Positions 1 to 7,335 of a DNA stretch of 18,074 nt are shown here, one piece after another (position 1 is the first letter of the stretch; the number at the start of each line of letters is the position of its first letter). The stretch covers positions 1 through 18,074 of the forward strand of contig JAFCCM010000040.1 of the NCBI GenBank assembly GCA_017610225.1. Reading direction: 5' to 3'. Below the pieces are notes generated by a model. That model had not been told where the DNA came from. It ran no database searches and saw nothing but the letters and a program-made list of their open reading frames with translations. Position numbers and translations under genes: made by a program. This DNA comes from Candidatus Aenigmatarchaeota archaeon. Lineage in GTDB: Archaea > Aenigmatarchaeota > Aenigmatarchaeia > CG10238-14.

Positions 1-79
1 GATCCAGTTCATACACACACATGTTTTTAAGTTCTCTTGCAGTTTTTGCTTCTAGTTGTTCACGAGTAAAATTTGCCAT
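1..79 (-). CDS. 5' end of an unknown gene, cut by the window edge
   Basis: An ATG at 79 opens a frame that stays open to the edge of the window. It encodes about 26 residues starting MANFTREQLEAKTARELK and continuing with a Cys-Val-Tyr-Glu-Leu stretch. An AGGAG lies about 11 bases upstream. It follows the E1-like gene by 47 bases on the same strand. The start, with short helices rich in Lys, Glu and Leu, is reminiscent of small SAP-like DNA-binding modules, but too little is present to name it. Confidence 0.6.
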   Translation of the reverse strand, partial: MANFTREQLEAKTARELKNMCVYELD

Positions 80-126
80 AATTCTAAATTCTCCTAATTT
101 AAAGTTTTTTGATTTGATCGAAATGA

Positions 127-798
127 TTATTTTACGGTTCGAATTTTTGCATCCGAAGTCATTGTTGTAATGTCAAAATAGACTTCGGATCGCTCATGCT
201 TATTATTAATTACAGAATTATAGAACATCCAGCACATGAGGGTTGCCACACCTAAGTTTGTAAAATATAATTGTGGCTCGGATTCTGATAGTTCTTCACA
301 TGACATTTCGTCAGGTAACTTATCATCTGGATTTGCAATCTCGGGATGATATGTACATAAGTCAGGTGTTAAATCTGCACCTCCTTTCCTAACATAAAGT
401 TGTACATTTCCATCCGTTAATTCATTTCCACCAGAAATAATTGTAACATTATTGAGTTTTTTACAGTAATTATTTATAACCATTCTGGATTTATGATTAT
501 CTACGCATATGAATACAACATCGCCTGATTTAATAACTTCTTCTATATTAGATTCATTGATGTAGGCGTCATAAGTATCAAACTCAATATTTTGAAATTT
601 GACTTCGAGTTCATCAACTTTAATTTCAGCTTTATTTCCCATATGAATAAAGTCTTGTCTCTCATAATTTTTTGGTTCATAAGAATCTCCATCAACTAAT
701 AATACATTTTTTTCTGTGTCGTCGGAGAAGTTAATATATCTACATACTCTTTCAACCAAAATAGATCCAACTCCTCCAAGTCCTATTATAACTATCAT
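127..798 (-). CDS. ThiF/E1-like adenylyltransferase (ubiquitin-activating-enzyme fold)
   Basis: A 223-residue Rossmann protein of the ThiF/MoeB/E1 superfamily. Such enzymes adenylate the C-terminus of a ubiquitin-like or sulfur-carrier protein, sometimes passing it to a cysteine. The nucleotide loop GLGGVGS is at residues 6-12. The acidic strand end VDGDSYEPKNYERQ (35-48) carries the usual Asp, Asn, Arg and Gln, and CVDNHKSR (98-105) matches the conserved Asp-Asn segment. Candidate active-site cysteines are C148 and C167. The CxxC zinc pairs common in MoeB are absent. The protein is short, about the size of ThiF proteins in PRTRC plasmid systems as I recall them. Its start overlaps the JAB gene stop by ATGA, so the two are translationally coupled. 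The E1-type fold is confident; the substrate is unknown. Confidence 0.88.
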   Translation of the reverse strand: MIVIIGLGGVGSILVERVCRYINFSDDTEKNVLLVDGDSYEPKNYERQDFIHMGNKAEIKVDELEVKFQNIEFDTYDAYINESNIEEVIKSGDVVFICVDNHKSRMVINNYCKKLNNVTIISGGNELTDGNVQLYVRKGGADLTPDLCTYHPEIANPDDKLPDEMSCEELSESEPQLYFTNLGVATLMCWMFYNSVINNKHERSEVYFDITTMTSDAKIRTVK

Positions 799-2345
799 AC
801 GTTGTTTCCTTTAAATGCTTTCTTAAGCATTGTTTTCCATGCAGGTTCTTGTTGATGTTTTGTTGAAATAGGAATTACATCTTTATCTGGTTCTGGTATT
901 TTATCTACACCTGATGCACCTAATTGTTTTAATGCTTCATTATTTGCTTCCTCAGATTCCGGATCAAGTAATAATCCAGAATCAATAAATTGTTGCAGTT
1001 GTAAGTCCTTTTCTTTATCATATTCAGCAATACTTCTAAAACAATATGGACAAACGTAATGATTTTCATCTGGAGATAGTGTCATCGAACAATGAGGACA
1101 TTCTCTTATCTGTTGATCTGGAATTTCTTCAAACTTATCAGTAAGATCTTTTTCTTCAATGAGTTCTAAATGATTGTCAGTTTTACAATTAGGACATGTA
1201 AGTTCATCTGACTCACTGCTTATAACAAGGTTACACTTTTCGCATTTATAAAGTTCATCATCAAGAGAGTCGTCCTCTTCTAATAATAATTTTTCCTCTC
1301 TATATTTACAAGTAAAACATGGAATTATATCTTCCTGATCAAATAATGGTAATTGAAGATTTGGTGGTTCTTTAGTAGTTTCAGGAATTACAGCATGTGT
1401 TGGGGGTTTTGATCCAACTTTATGATATTGTTGCCAAGCGTGAGAATCATAATGATCACCCCAATGTCTCTGATTAAAATCTCCCCACTTGCCGTTTCGA
1501 TAGCTTCTTCCAGTTAAGAATCCCGCGCCACTTCTACCGACTCCATAACCATATGTATAAACATATGCCCCCTTTTCAACTTTATTCATCCATGAATCAC
1601 TTACTTTTCGTTTACTCGGGGGAACCAAAGAAACATATCGTTTATCAAATTTACGATATTTATATAAAGTAGGTTTGCTAGCCTGTTCATCAAGAACCAG
1701 TTTACCCCCAACAATTTTATATACTTTTGTTGTATAATTTGTTTCCTCTTTGTCTTCATCAATATCTTGAGTTAATTTAATTCCAGAAATATATTCCATT
1801 GGGTCAACCATGAAGCGAAAACCATTTGCAACAATGGAACCAGAAATACTAACTTCTGAAGCATTTGCATTACCAATTGTTATATGTAAACCATCAAATG
1901 TTTTTTCATCATCATCATCAACTCCTGAATGAAAGGCAGACATTGAACCATGACTATGAATATCTCCAATCATTGTATATCCTTCTATTGTGATTGAACG
2001 ATTATAATCCAATGAAGCTGCTGATACTTTTTGTTGAGGTGGAATGCATTTAAACTTCTGAGTTTCCTCATTATAAAATAAGAGAACAATACATTCACCT
2101 CTATATTCTTCATACACTTGATAGAAAAACTGTATAACCTTGGCAAATGATTGTGCCGGTATTTTGGGAATATGCATTTTTGCACTTGTAGCAACGCTTT
2201 CTAATATTGATATATTATCAACTGGAGCGAGACTTTCCATTATTCCCATTTTCTTTTTGAGGAATATGCCCTCTTTTGCTACTATATAGTAAATATCATC
2301 TTTTGGTATTTCTTTGTTACCATCATTTATGTGTACTTGAAACAT
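795..2345 (-). CDS. JAMM/JAB metalloprotease with C-terminal zinc ribbons
   Basis: A 516-residue protein. The JAMM zinc site is complete: H130-S-H132, seven residues, then S140-x-x-D143, with a probable catalytic Glu at 79-84 ahead of a hydrophobic strand. JAMM/JAB enzymes cleave isopeptide bonds of ubiquitin-like proteins or trim their C-termini. After the domain (about 60-185) comes a Gly, Tyr and Trp-rich middle (260-310). Five CxxC pairs follow (C343/346, C368/371, C384/387, C416/419, C432/435), enough for two zinc ribbons plus an extra half site. The C-terminus is acidic, then basic. The start has GAGGAG six bases upstream inside the end of the previous gene, overlapping it by 23 bases. 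The gene sits between the E2-like and E1-like genes. Processing or removal of a ubiquitin-like modifier is inferred from domain and context. Confidence 0.88.
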   Translation of the reverse strand: MFQVHINDGNKEIPKDDIYYIVAKEGIFLKKKMGIMESLAPVDNISILESVATSAKMHIPKIPAQSFAKVIQFFYQVYEEYRGECIVLLFYNEETQKFKCIPPQQKVSAASLDYNRSITIEGYTMIGDIHSHGSMSAFHSGVDDDDEKTFDGLHITIGNANASEVSISGSIVANGFRFMVDPMEYISGIKLTQDIDEDKEETNYTTKVYKIVGGKLVLDEQASKPTLYKYRKFDKRYVSLVPPSKRKVSDSWMNKVEKGAYVYTYGYGVGRSGAGFLTGRSYRNGKWGDFNQRHWGDHYDSHAWQQYHKVGSKPPTHAVIPETTKEPPNLQLPLFDQEDIIPCFTCKYREEKLLLEEDDSLDDELYKCEKCNLVISSESDELTCPNCKTDNHLELIEEKDLTDKFEEIPDQQIRECPHCSMTLSPDENHYVCPYCFRSIAEYDKEKDLQLQQFIDSGLLLDPESEEANNEALKQLGASGVDKIPEPDKDVIPISTKHQQEPAWKTMLKKAFKGNNV

Positions 2346-4917
2346 CTATATCTCCTCGTTCGTTAATAAATGAATATTCAGATCCTTGAGAGTTCGGGAT
2401 CGTTCCACCATGAAAATCATAAAATGCTTTTATTTTTCCTAACTCTGTTTGTTTACTAGGTCCTATTCTTGGATTTGGAATACAATCAAATATTGCATCT
2501 GAAATAAAATATTTATCAAATACATATGCCTCATATGATGATGAATAATAATTTAATGGTATGGCTCTAAGTGTATTAGTTAGATGTGGGATAAATAGAA
2601 TATAACCATATTTATTTAGATAATCCTTTTGACCAGCAATAATATCTCCAGTTTGAAATTTTATTTTTGATAAATCTAATGAAGTATGTTGTAATGTTTT
2701 CCACCTTTTTGATTTCATAGTAATACGTTCAAATTTTTCCATTACAGTAGAATACCATAATGTACATCCATTTGAGCAAAGAACTAATGGTTCATATGGA
2801 CCATCTATTATGATTGATACAATTATATTTATATCTTTTTTAGGAAATGCTGCAATACCTGCTTCCTTAGCAATGATTTTTGTTCCAACAGACAAGTTTT
2901 CAAATTTATTTGTTACTTTTCGGATTTTACCAGTTGCTATATAACCAGTAGAATTAATATATGGCTCTTCTGTCAACTTTTCATTTTTATCAATAAGTAT
3001 AAATGAAATATTTCCTTTTGTTTCATCGAACTTAAATCCTGCTATACTTTTGATATTAAGTACGTCTAAAGGATTTAACCAATTAGCAACAATAACTTTG
3101 TCTCCAACTTTAAATGTTGTATCAAAGTCAGCACCTTGTATAGAAAAAGTGTCTTTATTAAGAAGACTTTTTAATGAATCAATTGATGGTACATTAAGAT
3201 TATAGCGTCCACTATATAATGTACGTCCATTTTGTGCCCATACAGATGTACTTTTTGGAGCCGTACCATCACGTTCTAATGTAAATGCTTTTCTTCCAAC
3301 TCTAAATATATTATCTAATTTTTTAACCTCATTCAGGTTTATAACAGGTGGTAATGCAAAAGATTGACTTAAATTAATTTTATAGTCAGAGCTTCCACTA
3401 ATCCCTGATTTAAAAATTGCTAATAATGTTTGGTTCGAATCGACATCAATTGAGTCAAACTTATATATTCTTGCTGAAGATAATGGCTTATTTTCTCTCG
3501 TGCTCCTTACAACAAGATATTTAGAGTCTTCCTTAAGAGGAATTCCACATAGTTCTGGATTTTTTATATTAAACAATTTTGCTTCTATTTTGTGTGCGAG
3601 ATAATAATTATTCAACATTTTTAATTCAATTATATCTTCGTTTTCACCTCTGCTTTTTCTAATGTAATGAATTTTTCTGAATGACTCAGATATACCATCT
3701 TTCATAATAAGAATATCACCCGGTTTAACAACCACTCCATTTTTAAGTGTTGCTTCTTGTACTTTTCGTTGGGCGTCTATATTTTTTGTTAAAAAATCCA
3801 TTGCGTTTGATGTTAATTTAATCTGGAATTTTTTCCCTTTATAATCCATGAGAATATATTGTATATCACCACCAGACATAAAACCAGCAAACGAGTCGAT
3901 GTGTGCAAAATCTCCATTGTGCATTTTAACAGTATCGCCAACATTAACATATACATTATTATATAAATATATTCCCTGACATATATCATAAAATAGTCTA
4001 TGAGTTTTTTTGCTTCTTAAAGAAGGTTTTATATCTATTCCTGAATCCTGAGTCTTGTAAAATACATCTGATAGATCTTTATAACCCAATGAAGTTCTTC
4101 CTCTTATTTGCAACTCGTCTTTAATTTTGTCAATTTGACTACCAATATTAATATTAGTAGAGCCTCCATATTTAATCCAATCAGCATTATAAATAAACAT
4201 GGGATTCTCACGAGACATATATTGCCATTCTAAATAACTGTTTAATATAGGCGTATTTCGATATGCAGTATAATTATATGTATAGTCAGTATTAAATTGT
4301 GCTGACCAGAAAACCATAATAATATGTTGAATTGCTGCAGATAAAGATCTTTGTCTTTTGCCTCCGTCATCTCCAAAACAAACAGTTTGATAATCGCTTA
4401 TATTTGTCAATGGAATTGTACAAATATAATCTGAAAGACCTGACATTTGTGCCGGTCTTACGAAAACCTTGCCAATATGACATGAATAATATTCACTTAT
4501 ATAAAGTAAAAATATTACATATGGAAAAGCCAAAGATAATCTATGATCAAGTGTTTGTGCAATACTTGCTTTATATCCATAAGCTTCTAGACGTCCATCT
4601 TGTTGTAACTTAGCAACTTCACCTGCTAAACTCATTCTTAATTTGATAGTCCTTAAAGCTGGAGGTTCTTCAATTACAACAATATAACCTTTGGTTAACT
4701 CCTCTATATAACGACAATTTGGAGGTATAACCCCAACTTGATTAGATGATCCTCCATGAAGCCTCTTAATATAATCCTCTGTAAATATTGTTTTTCTTTT
4801 TATAATTGCTTCTGATTTTTTCTCTGGATTATTATCTTCAAAGTCAGAATAATATAGATGGGAATATATTTCATTTAAACGTATTTCTGATAAGCTGTTG
4901 CCAACCCCTTTTTCCAT
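2323..4917 (-). CDS. Large protein with probable E2-like domain and repeated SH3/KOW-like modules
   Basis: An 864-residue protein with no confident overall match. Residues about 125-215 look like prokaryotic E2-type ubiquitin-conjugating domains, of the kind (Prok-E2_D, PRTRC protein B) that pair with ThiF and JAB genes. A hydrophobic strand follows FPYVIFLL, then come P169-L-T-N172 and, eight residues after the Asn, C180-F-G, and an aromatic helix ending FWSAQFNTDY (203-212). C180 would be the thioester cysteine. The remaining 500 residues are beta-rich, with at least five segments opening with a 'VGDxV' or 'PGDILI' turn (about 323-368, 393-449, 600-668, 674-732, 752-810), typical of small SH3/KOW barrels. 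The start abuts the previous stop (TAAATG) with GAGGTG upstream. The E2 assignment is inference from motif and neighbours; a virion or scaffold role is an alternative. Confidence 0.55.
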   Translation of the reverse strand: MEKGVGNSLSEIRLNEIYSHLYYSDFEDNNPEKKSEAIIKRKTIFTEDYIKRLHGGSSNQVGVIPPNCRYIEELTKGYIVVIEEPPALRTIKLRMSLAGEVAKLQQDGRLEAYGYKASIAQTLDHRLSLAFPYVIFLLYISEYYSCHIGKVFVRPAQMSGLSDYICTIPLTNISDYQTVCFGDDGGKRQRSLSAAIQHIIMVFWSAQFNTDYTYNYTAYRNTPILNSYLEWQYMSRENPMFIYNADWIKYGGSTNINIGSQIDKIKDELQIRGRTSLGYKDLSDVFYKTQDSGIDIKPSLRSKKTHRLFYDICQGIYLYNNVYVNVGDTVKMHNGDFAHIDSFAGFMSGGDIQYILMDYKGKKFQIKLTSNAMDFLTKNIDAQRKVQEATLKNGVVVKPGDILIMKDGISESFRKIHYIRKSRGENEDIIELKMLNNYYLAHKIEAKLFNIKNPELCGIPLKEDSKYLVVRSTRENKPLSSARIYKFDSIDVDSNQTLLAIFKSGISGSSDYKINLSQSFALPPVINLNEVKKLDNIFRVGRKAFTLERDGTAPKSTSVWAQNGRTLYSGRYNLNVPSIDSLKSLLNKDTFSIQGADFDTTFKVGDKVIVANWLNPLDVLNIKSIAGFKFDETKGNISFILIDKNEKLTEEPYINSTGYIATGKIRKVTNKFENLSVGTKIIAKEAGIAAFPKKDINIIVSIIIDGPYEPLVLCSNGCTLWYSTVMEKFERITMKSKRWKTLQHTSLDLSKIKFQTGDIIAGQKDYLNKYGYILFIPHLTNTLRAIPLNYYSSSYEAYVFDKYFISDAIFDCIPNPRIGPSKQTELGKIKAFYDFHGGTIPNSQGSEYSFINERGDIDVSSTHK

Positions 4918-5307
4918 TTATTCACCTCTTAACATTTTAAGTTTAACAGCAAATTGGGTTAATACCTTTTCAGCCTTATGCTCATTAATAACCCACACTT
5001 TTCGCCTTCTTGGAGGAATAGTTTCCTCAATATTTTCTTCATTGATTCTATTCTTTTCGAGAGTATGATATACTGCAACATAAGTTTCCATATCTTCTCT
5101 TTCTAATGTAAGAAAACCAATTTCCCAGTTATATCTACCCGGAGCTTCTATTGATAAAAATACAGTTGATCCCTTTGGCGCTAACGTTGGATATTTCATA
5201 TTTGGCAATTCTTGCGCCATTATTTGATCACATATTTCCCTAACCTGTTGTGTTAAATCAGCATTAGGGGTTTTTATTTCTTCTAATAGTATTTTTAATA
5301 TACCCAT
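4918..5307 (-). CDS. Unknown protein upstream of the E2-like gene
   Basis: 129 residues, not recognised. Two N-terminal helices (about 1-32) are followed by alternating strands (about 48-56, 60-68, 73-81 and 104-109) and a C-terminal helix, so it is a compact alpha/beta protein without signal peptide or membrane segment. A basic patch (PRRRK) lies near residue 99. Its last residues are MLRGE, which superficially recalls the LRGG tail of ubiquitin, but there is no diglycine and the tail is predicted helical. The start overlaps the previous stop (TAATG) with GAAGG upstream, and the stop touches the start of the 864-residue gene. It is therefore in the same operon as the E1, E2-like and JAB genes and may be a partner or substrate. 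Function unknown. Confidence 0.8.
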   Translation of the reverse strand: MGILKILLEEIKTPNADLTQQVREICDQIMAQELPNMKYPTLAPKGSTVFLSIEAPGRYNWEIGFLTLEREDMETYVAVYHTLEKNRINEENIEETIPPRRRKVWVINEHKAEKVLTQFAVKLKMLRGE

Positions 5308-5645
5308 TATTTTACCTTCTTTCCTGAAAATGGTCTAATTTTATAACGTTGCACTGGAGTTTCCATCCAATCTACTTGTTGAAAAGGTACCGATCTCCAA
5401 TCTTTTTTGTCAAGATCAAAAACATGAATAATCCCGCTAGCTTGCATAATCTTTAAAATTTTACTCATGTTAAAAGATTTTGGATGTTTATTTTCTGGAA
5501 TCCTTGTAAAATCCAAAGTACAATTCATTATCCTAACTGTTCCATCTGTTTTCTTTACAAATTTAACTTTTGCTTCGCCCTCATCATATAATTTTTGCCA
5601 AAACTCAATGGCACTGGCGATAAAGTCTTTATCAGCTTGTGGCAT
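5307..5645 (-). CDS. DUF2693/WYL_2-like small SH3-fold protein
   Basis: 112 residues. A strand pair around VKFVKKTDGTVRIMNCTLD (27-45) and a later HVFDLDKKDWRSVPFQQVD (74-92) fit the phage family DUF2693 (WYL_2, an Sm/SH3-like barrel), in which a 'KxDGTxRxMxxTL' hairpin and a 'vfDlekkaWRsf' segment recur. The assignment is from memory of that pattern. The N-terminal helix (5-22) and the positively charged tail are extra. The start has GGGAGGA eight bases upstream and lies three bases after the radical SAM stop. The stop overlaps the next start. Members are found in many phages and lack a firm function; nucleic-acid binding is plausible. Confidence 0.65.
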   Translation of the reverse strand: MPQADKDFIASAIEFWQKLYDEGEAKVKFVKKTDGTVRIMNCTLDFTRIPENKHPKSFNMSKILKIMQASGIIHVFDLDKKDWRSVPFQQVDWMETPVQRYKIRPFSGKKVK

Positions 5646-5648
5646 ATT

Positions 5649-6695
5649 TTAATCCTCCCGTTTGTCTATGTGTACTAATTCTCCCTCCTCATCTCCATGT
5701 TTATCAATATGCTTGCTCATCATTAAGCATGAATGATTACAAAGTTTACAATATCTTCTTTTATCAACCCGCATTAAATCAAAATAATCTTTTGAAACTA
5801 GCATTGAATCCTTCTCAAATAGATTACTTATATGAACTGTAGGTGTGATTTCTCCTCTTATCCTGAGACATAATCTCATACTTCCATCAGCATCAATTGT
5901 GACATTATGAACTCCATCATCCAATTCACAATCAAAATTTGACGGAAGTGTATCAAACATTTTTGGTAATAATATATCTTTCATGTGTATGAGTAGACTA
6001 TCATCATGCATCATTGTTATGAATGTTTGTGCAAGTTCAAGAGATGGTTTAACTAATGCATTTGGAGATGTGACATTTGAAAAATCATAATGTGGGCTTT
6101 TCGCAATATCAACAAATGTTATATCACTATATATTTCATACTCACTCAATTCTCCAACAAGTTCAAGTAATAAATGCTGATTTTCATTCATGACTGTTAT
6201 CTCAGCAACTACATCTTTTACTTTACCATTTGCTTGAATTTCTTTTAATCTTTTAAATCCTTCAATACTTTTCTTTATTCGATCTTTATTTATATAACCT
6301 GAATGATTGAAGATTGGATCAACAGAGCTTGTAAATCCTTCAACATAATCAGTTTCGTGAAACAACCAATTAATCAAAGGTTGTATTTCTGGAGTATTAT
6401 TGCTTATGATAGTATAATAAATTTTATTCTCATTACAATAGTTGATTATATATGGAAGATCTTTCCTTAATAATGGCTCTCCGCCGTAAAAGATGTGAAA
6501 GACATCCGGATTATGTTTTTTAAAGTTTGCTAAAGCATTAATGACAACTTCAGTTGACATTTCATTTTTTATATAATGGTCCATCTTTGGATAATTAGAT
6601 GGCATGTCTTGATAGTTTTTAACAATAGCACAATAATCACATTTCAAGTTACATTTGCGAGTTAGTAACCAATTTACAATTCTAATTTGACTCAT
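5649..6695 (-). CDS. Radical SAM enzyme with SPASM/Twitch-like C-terminal cysteines
   Basis: 348 residues. The cluster motif C15-NLK-C19-DY-C22 binds the [4Fe-4S] that cleaves S-adenosylmethionine, and FYGGEPLLR (69-77) is the classic glycine-rich SAM-binding strand. The C-terminus holds C256-x14-G-x4-C276, then C316-x2-C319-x3-C323. This closely follows the SPASM/Twitch pattern (CX9-15GX4C, then CX2C...) that ligates auxiliary clusters in peptide- and protein-modifying enzymes such as anaerobic sulfatase maturases and RiPP maturases. Its start overlaps by ATGA the stop of an NSSS-motif protein gene, which itself overlaps the 81-residue gene. It is much longer than QueE and lacks QueE's typical CX14CX2C or Trp-rich motif, so it is not obviously the QueE partner of the QueD gene. 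Protein or peptide modification is inferred. Confidence 0.85.
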   Translation of the reverse strand: MSQIRIVNWLLTRKCNLKCDYCAIVKNYQDMPSNYPKMDHYIKNEMSTEVVINALANFKKHNPDVFHIFYGGEPLLRKDLPYIINYCNENKIYYTIISNNTPEIQPLINWLFHETDYVEGFTSSVDPIFNHSGYINKDRIKKSIEGFKRLKEIQANGKVKDVVAEITVMNENQHLLLELVGELSEYEIYSDITFVDIAKSPHYDFSNVTSPNALVKPSLELAQTFITMMHDDSLLIHMKDILLPKMFDTLPSNFDCELDDGVHNVTIDADGSMRLCLRIRGEITPTVHISNLFEKDSMLVSKDYFDLMRVDKRRYCKLCNHSCLMMSKHIDKHGDEEGELVHIDKRED

Positions 6696-7081
6696 TCATA
6701 ATCCTCAGTTATAATTTTTAAATATTTCAATCCAGTCAACATTTCCTTTATATTAATATTACGGTCAACATTTAGATAAATGACTTGATTCCCTGCTAAT
6801 ACTTGCTGTTTTGCTTCATCAAACATTTCGTTATTGCCTAATCTTCCAGACCCTCTTTTACAACCAGTGATTTTTTCAATCCAGTCAAATGGTTCACCTT
6901 TATGAAAAACTTCTAGGTGTTCTATATCATTAGGATCAAAGCATTCAACATCAAAAATGTCACGATTTTTTATTCCACAACTCTTTAAATATTGAATAAT
7001 ATCAGAAGGTTTTTTGGAATAATCAATAAGGATAAACGAAACAGATGAGCTATTCGTAATAAATTCAGTTTTAATTTTCAT
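6692..7081 (-). CDS. NSSS-motif protein 1 (coupled to radical SAM gene)
   Basis: 129 residues from the ATG at 7081. A GTG 9 bases upstream is in frame, but the GAGG at 7090-7093, eight bases before the ATG, and the shared motif favour the ATG. It starts MKIKTEFITNSSSVSFI, nearly the same as two other proteins in this window. The rest is soluble and mixed alpha/beta, ending in ITEDYE, with cysteines at residues 35, 47 and 74. The body does not resemble those of the other two, so the motif behaves as a detachable N-terminal tag or leader. The gene overlaps its neighbours on both sides by ATGA, linking it to the radical SAM enzyme. Similar N-termini occur, as I recall, on many otherwise unrelated hypothetical proteins of Bacillota and their phages. 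Function unknown; possible substrate of the radical SAM enzyme. Confidence 0.82.
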   Translation of the reverse strand: MKIKTEFITNSSSVSFILIDYSKKPSDIIQYLKSCGIKNRDIFDVECFDPNDIEHLEVFHKGEPFDWIEKITGCKRGSGRLGNNEMFDEAKQQVLAGNQVIYLNVDRNINIKEMLTGLKYLKIITEDYE

Positions 7082-7323
7082 GTTACACACCTCAATGGAA
7101 TTGGATATTCAAAATCAAAATTTCGTAATTCGTCTAAGTTAATAGATTCAATTTGACCTTTCGAGATGCTTAATACATTGAGAACTCCATTTTGAATAGC
7201 ATTTAGTGTTGTAACTGATGGATTCGCAATAAGCAGATTTATAGCTACTTTTCTATGATATTTAGTTGGCCATTTAATGTCTTTTGGTAATGCCATATCA
7301 ACCATATCTTCAAATAAGTACAT
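7078..7323 (-). CDS. Unknown 81-residue protein
   Basis: Not recognised. 81 residues, mostly helical, beginning MYLFEDMVDMALP and ending in a short Pro-rich tail with one cysteine (RCVT). There is no signal peptide or membrane helix. An excellent AAGGAGG lies about seven bases before the ATG, one of the best ribosome sites in the window. It starts 12 bases after the Rad50-like gene and overlaps the NSSS protein gene by ATGA, so it heads a coupled trio with the NSSS protein and the radical SAM enzyme. A small partner or recognition protein is one possibility. Confidence 0.78.
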   Translation of the reverse strand: MYLFEDMVDMALPKDIKWPTKYHRKVAINLLIANPSVTTLNAIQNGVLNVLSISKGQIESINLDELRNFDFEYPIPLRCVT

Positions 7324-7335
7324 TAAAATGCCTCC

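Noticed and set aside
80..126. Promoter or terminator in the 47-base gap after the E1-like gene
   Set aside because: Only a ribosome site is clear. I could not see a convincing -35/-10 pair or a hairpin followed by a T run.
1985..2194. 69-residue minus-strand frame inside the JAB gene
   Set aside because: It is out of frame with the JAMM domain coding sequence, which is strongly supported, and has no motif.
4332..4613. Plus-strand open frames such as 4332-4613, 5467-5652, 7604-7897, 13285-13620 and 15799-16065
   Set aside because: Each lies wholly or almost wholly antisense to a well-supported minus-strand gene, has no ribosome site or known motif, and its composition is a mirror of the real gene.
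5649..6695. Radical SAM gene as QueE, partner of QueD
   Set aside because: It is about 120 residues too long, carries a SPASM-like cysteine set and is nearly 8 kb away, coupled to other genes. The fit is with peptide-modifying enzymes instead.
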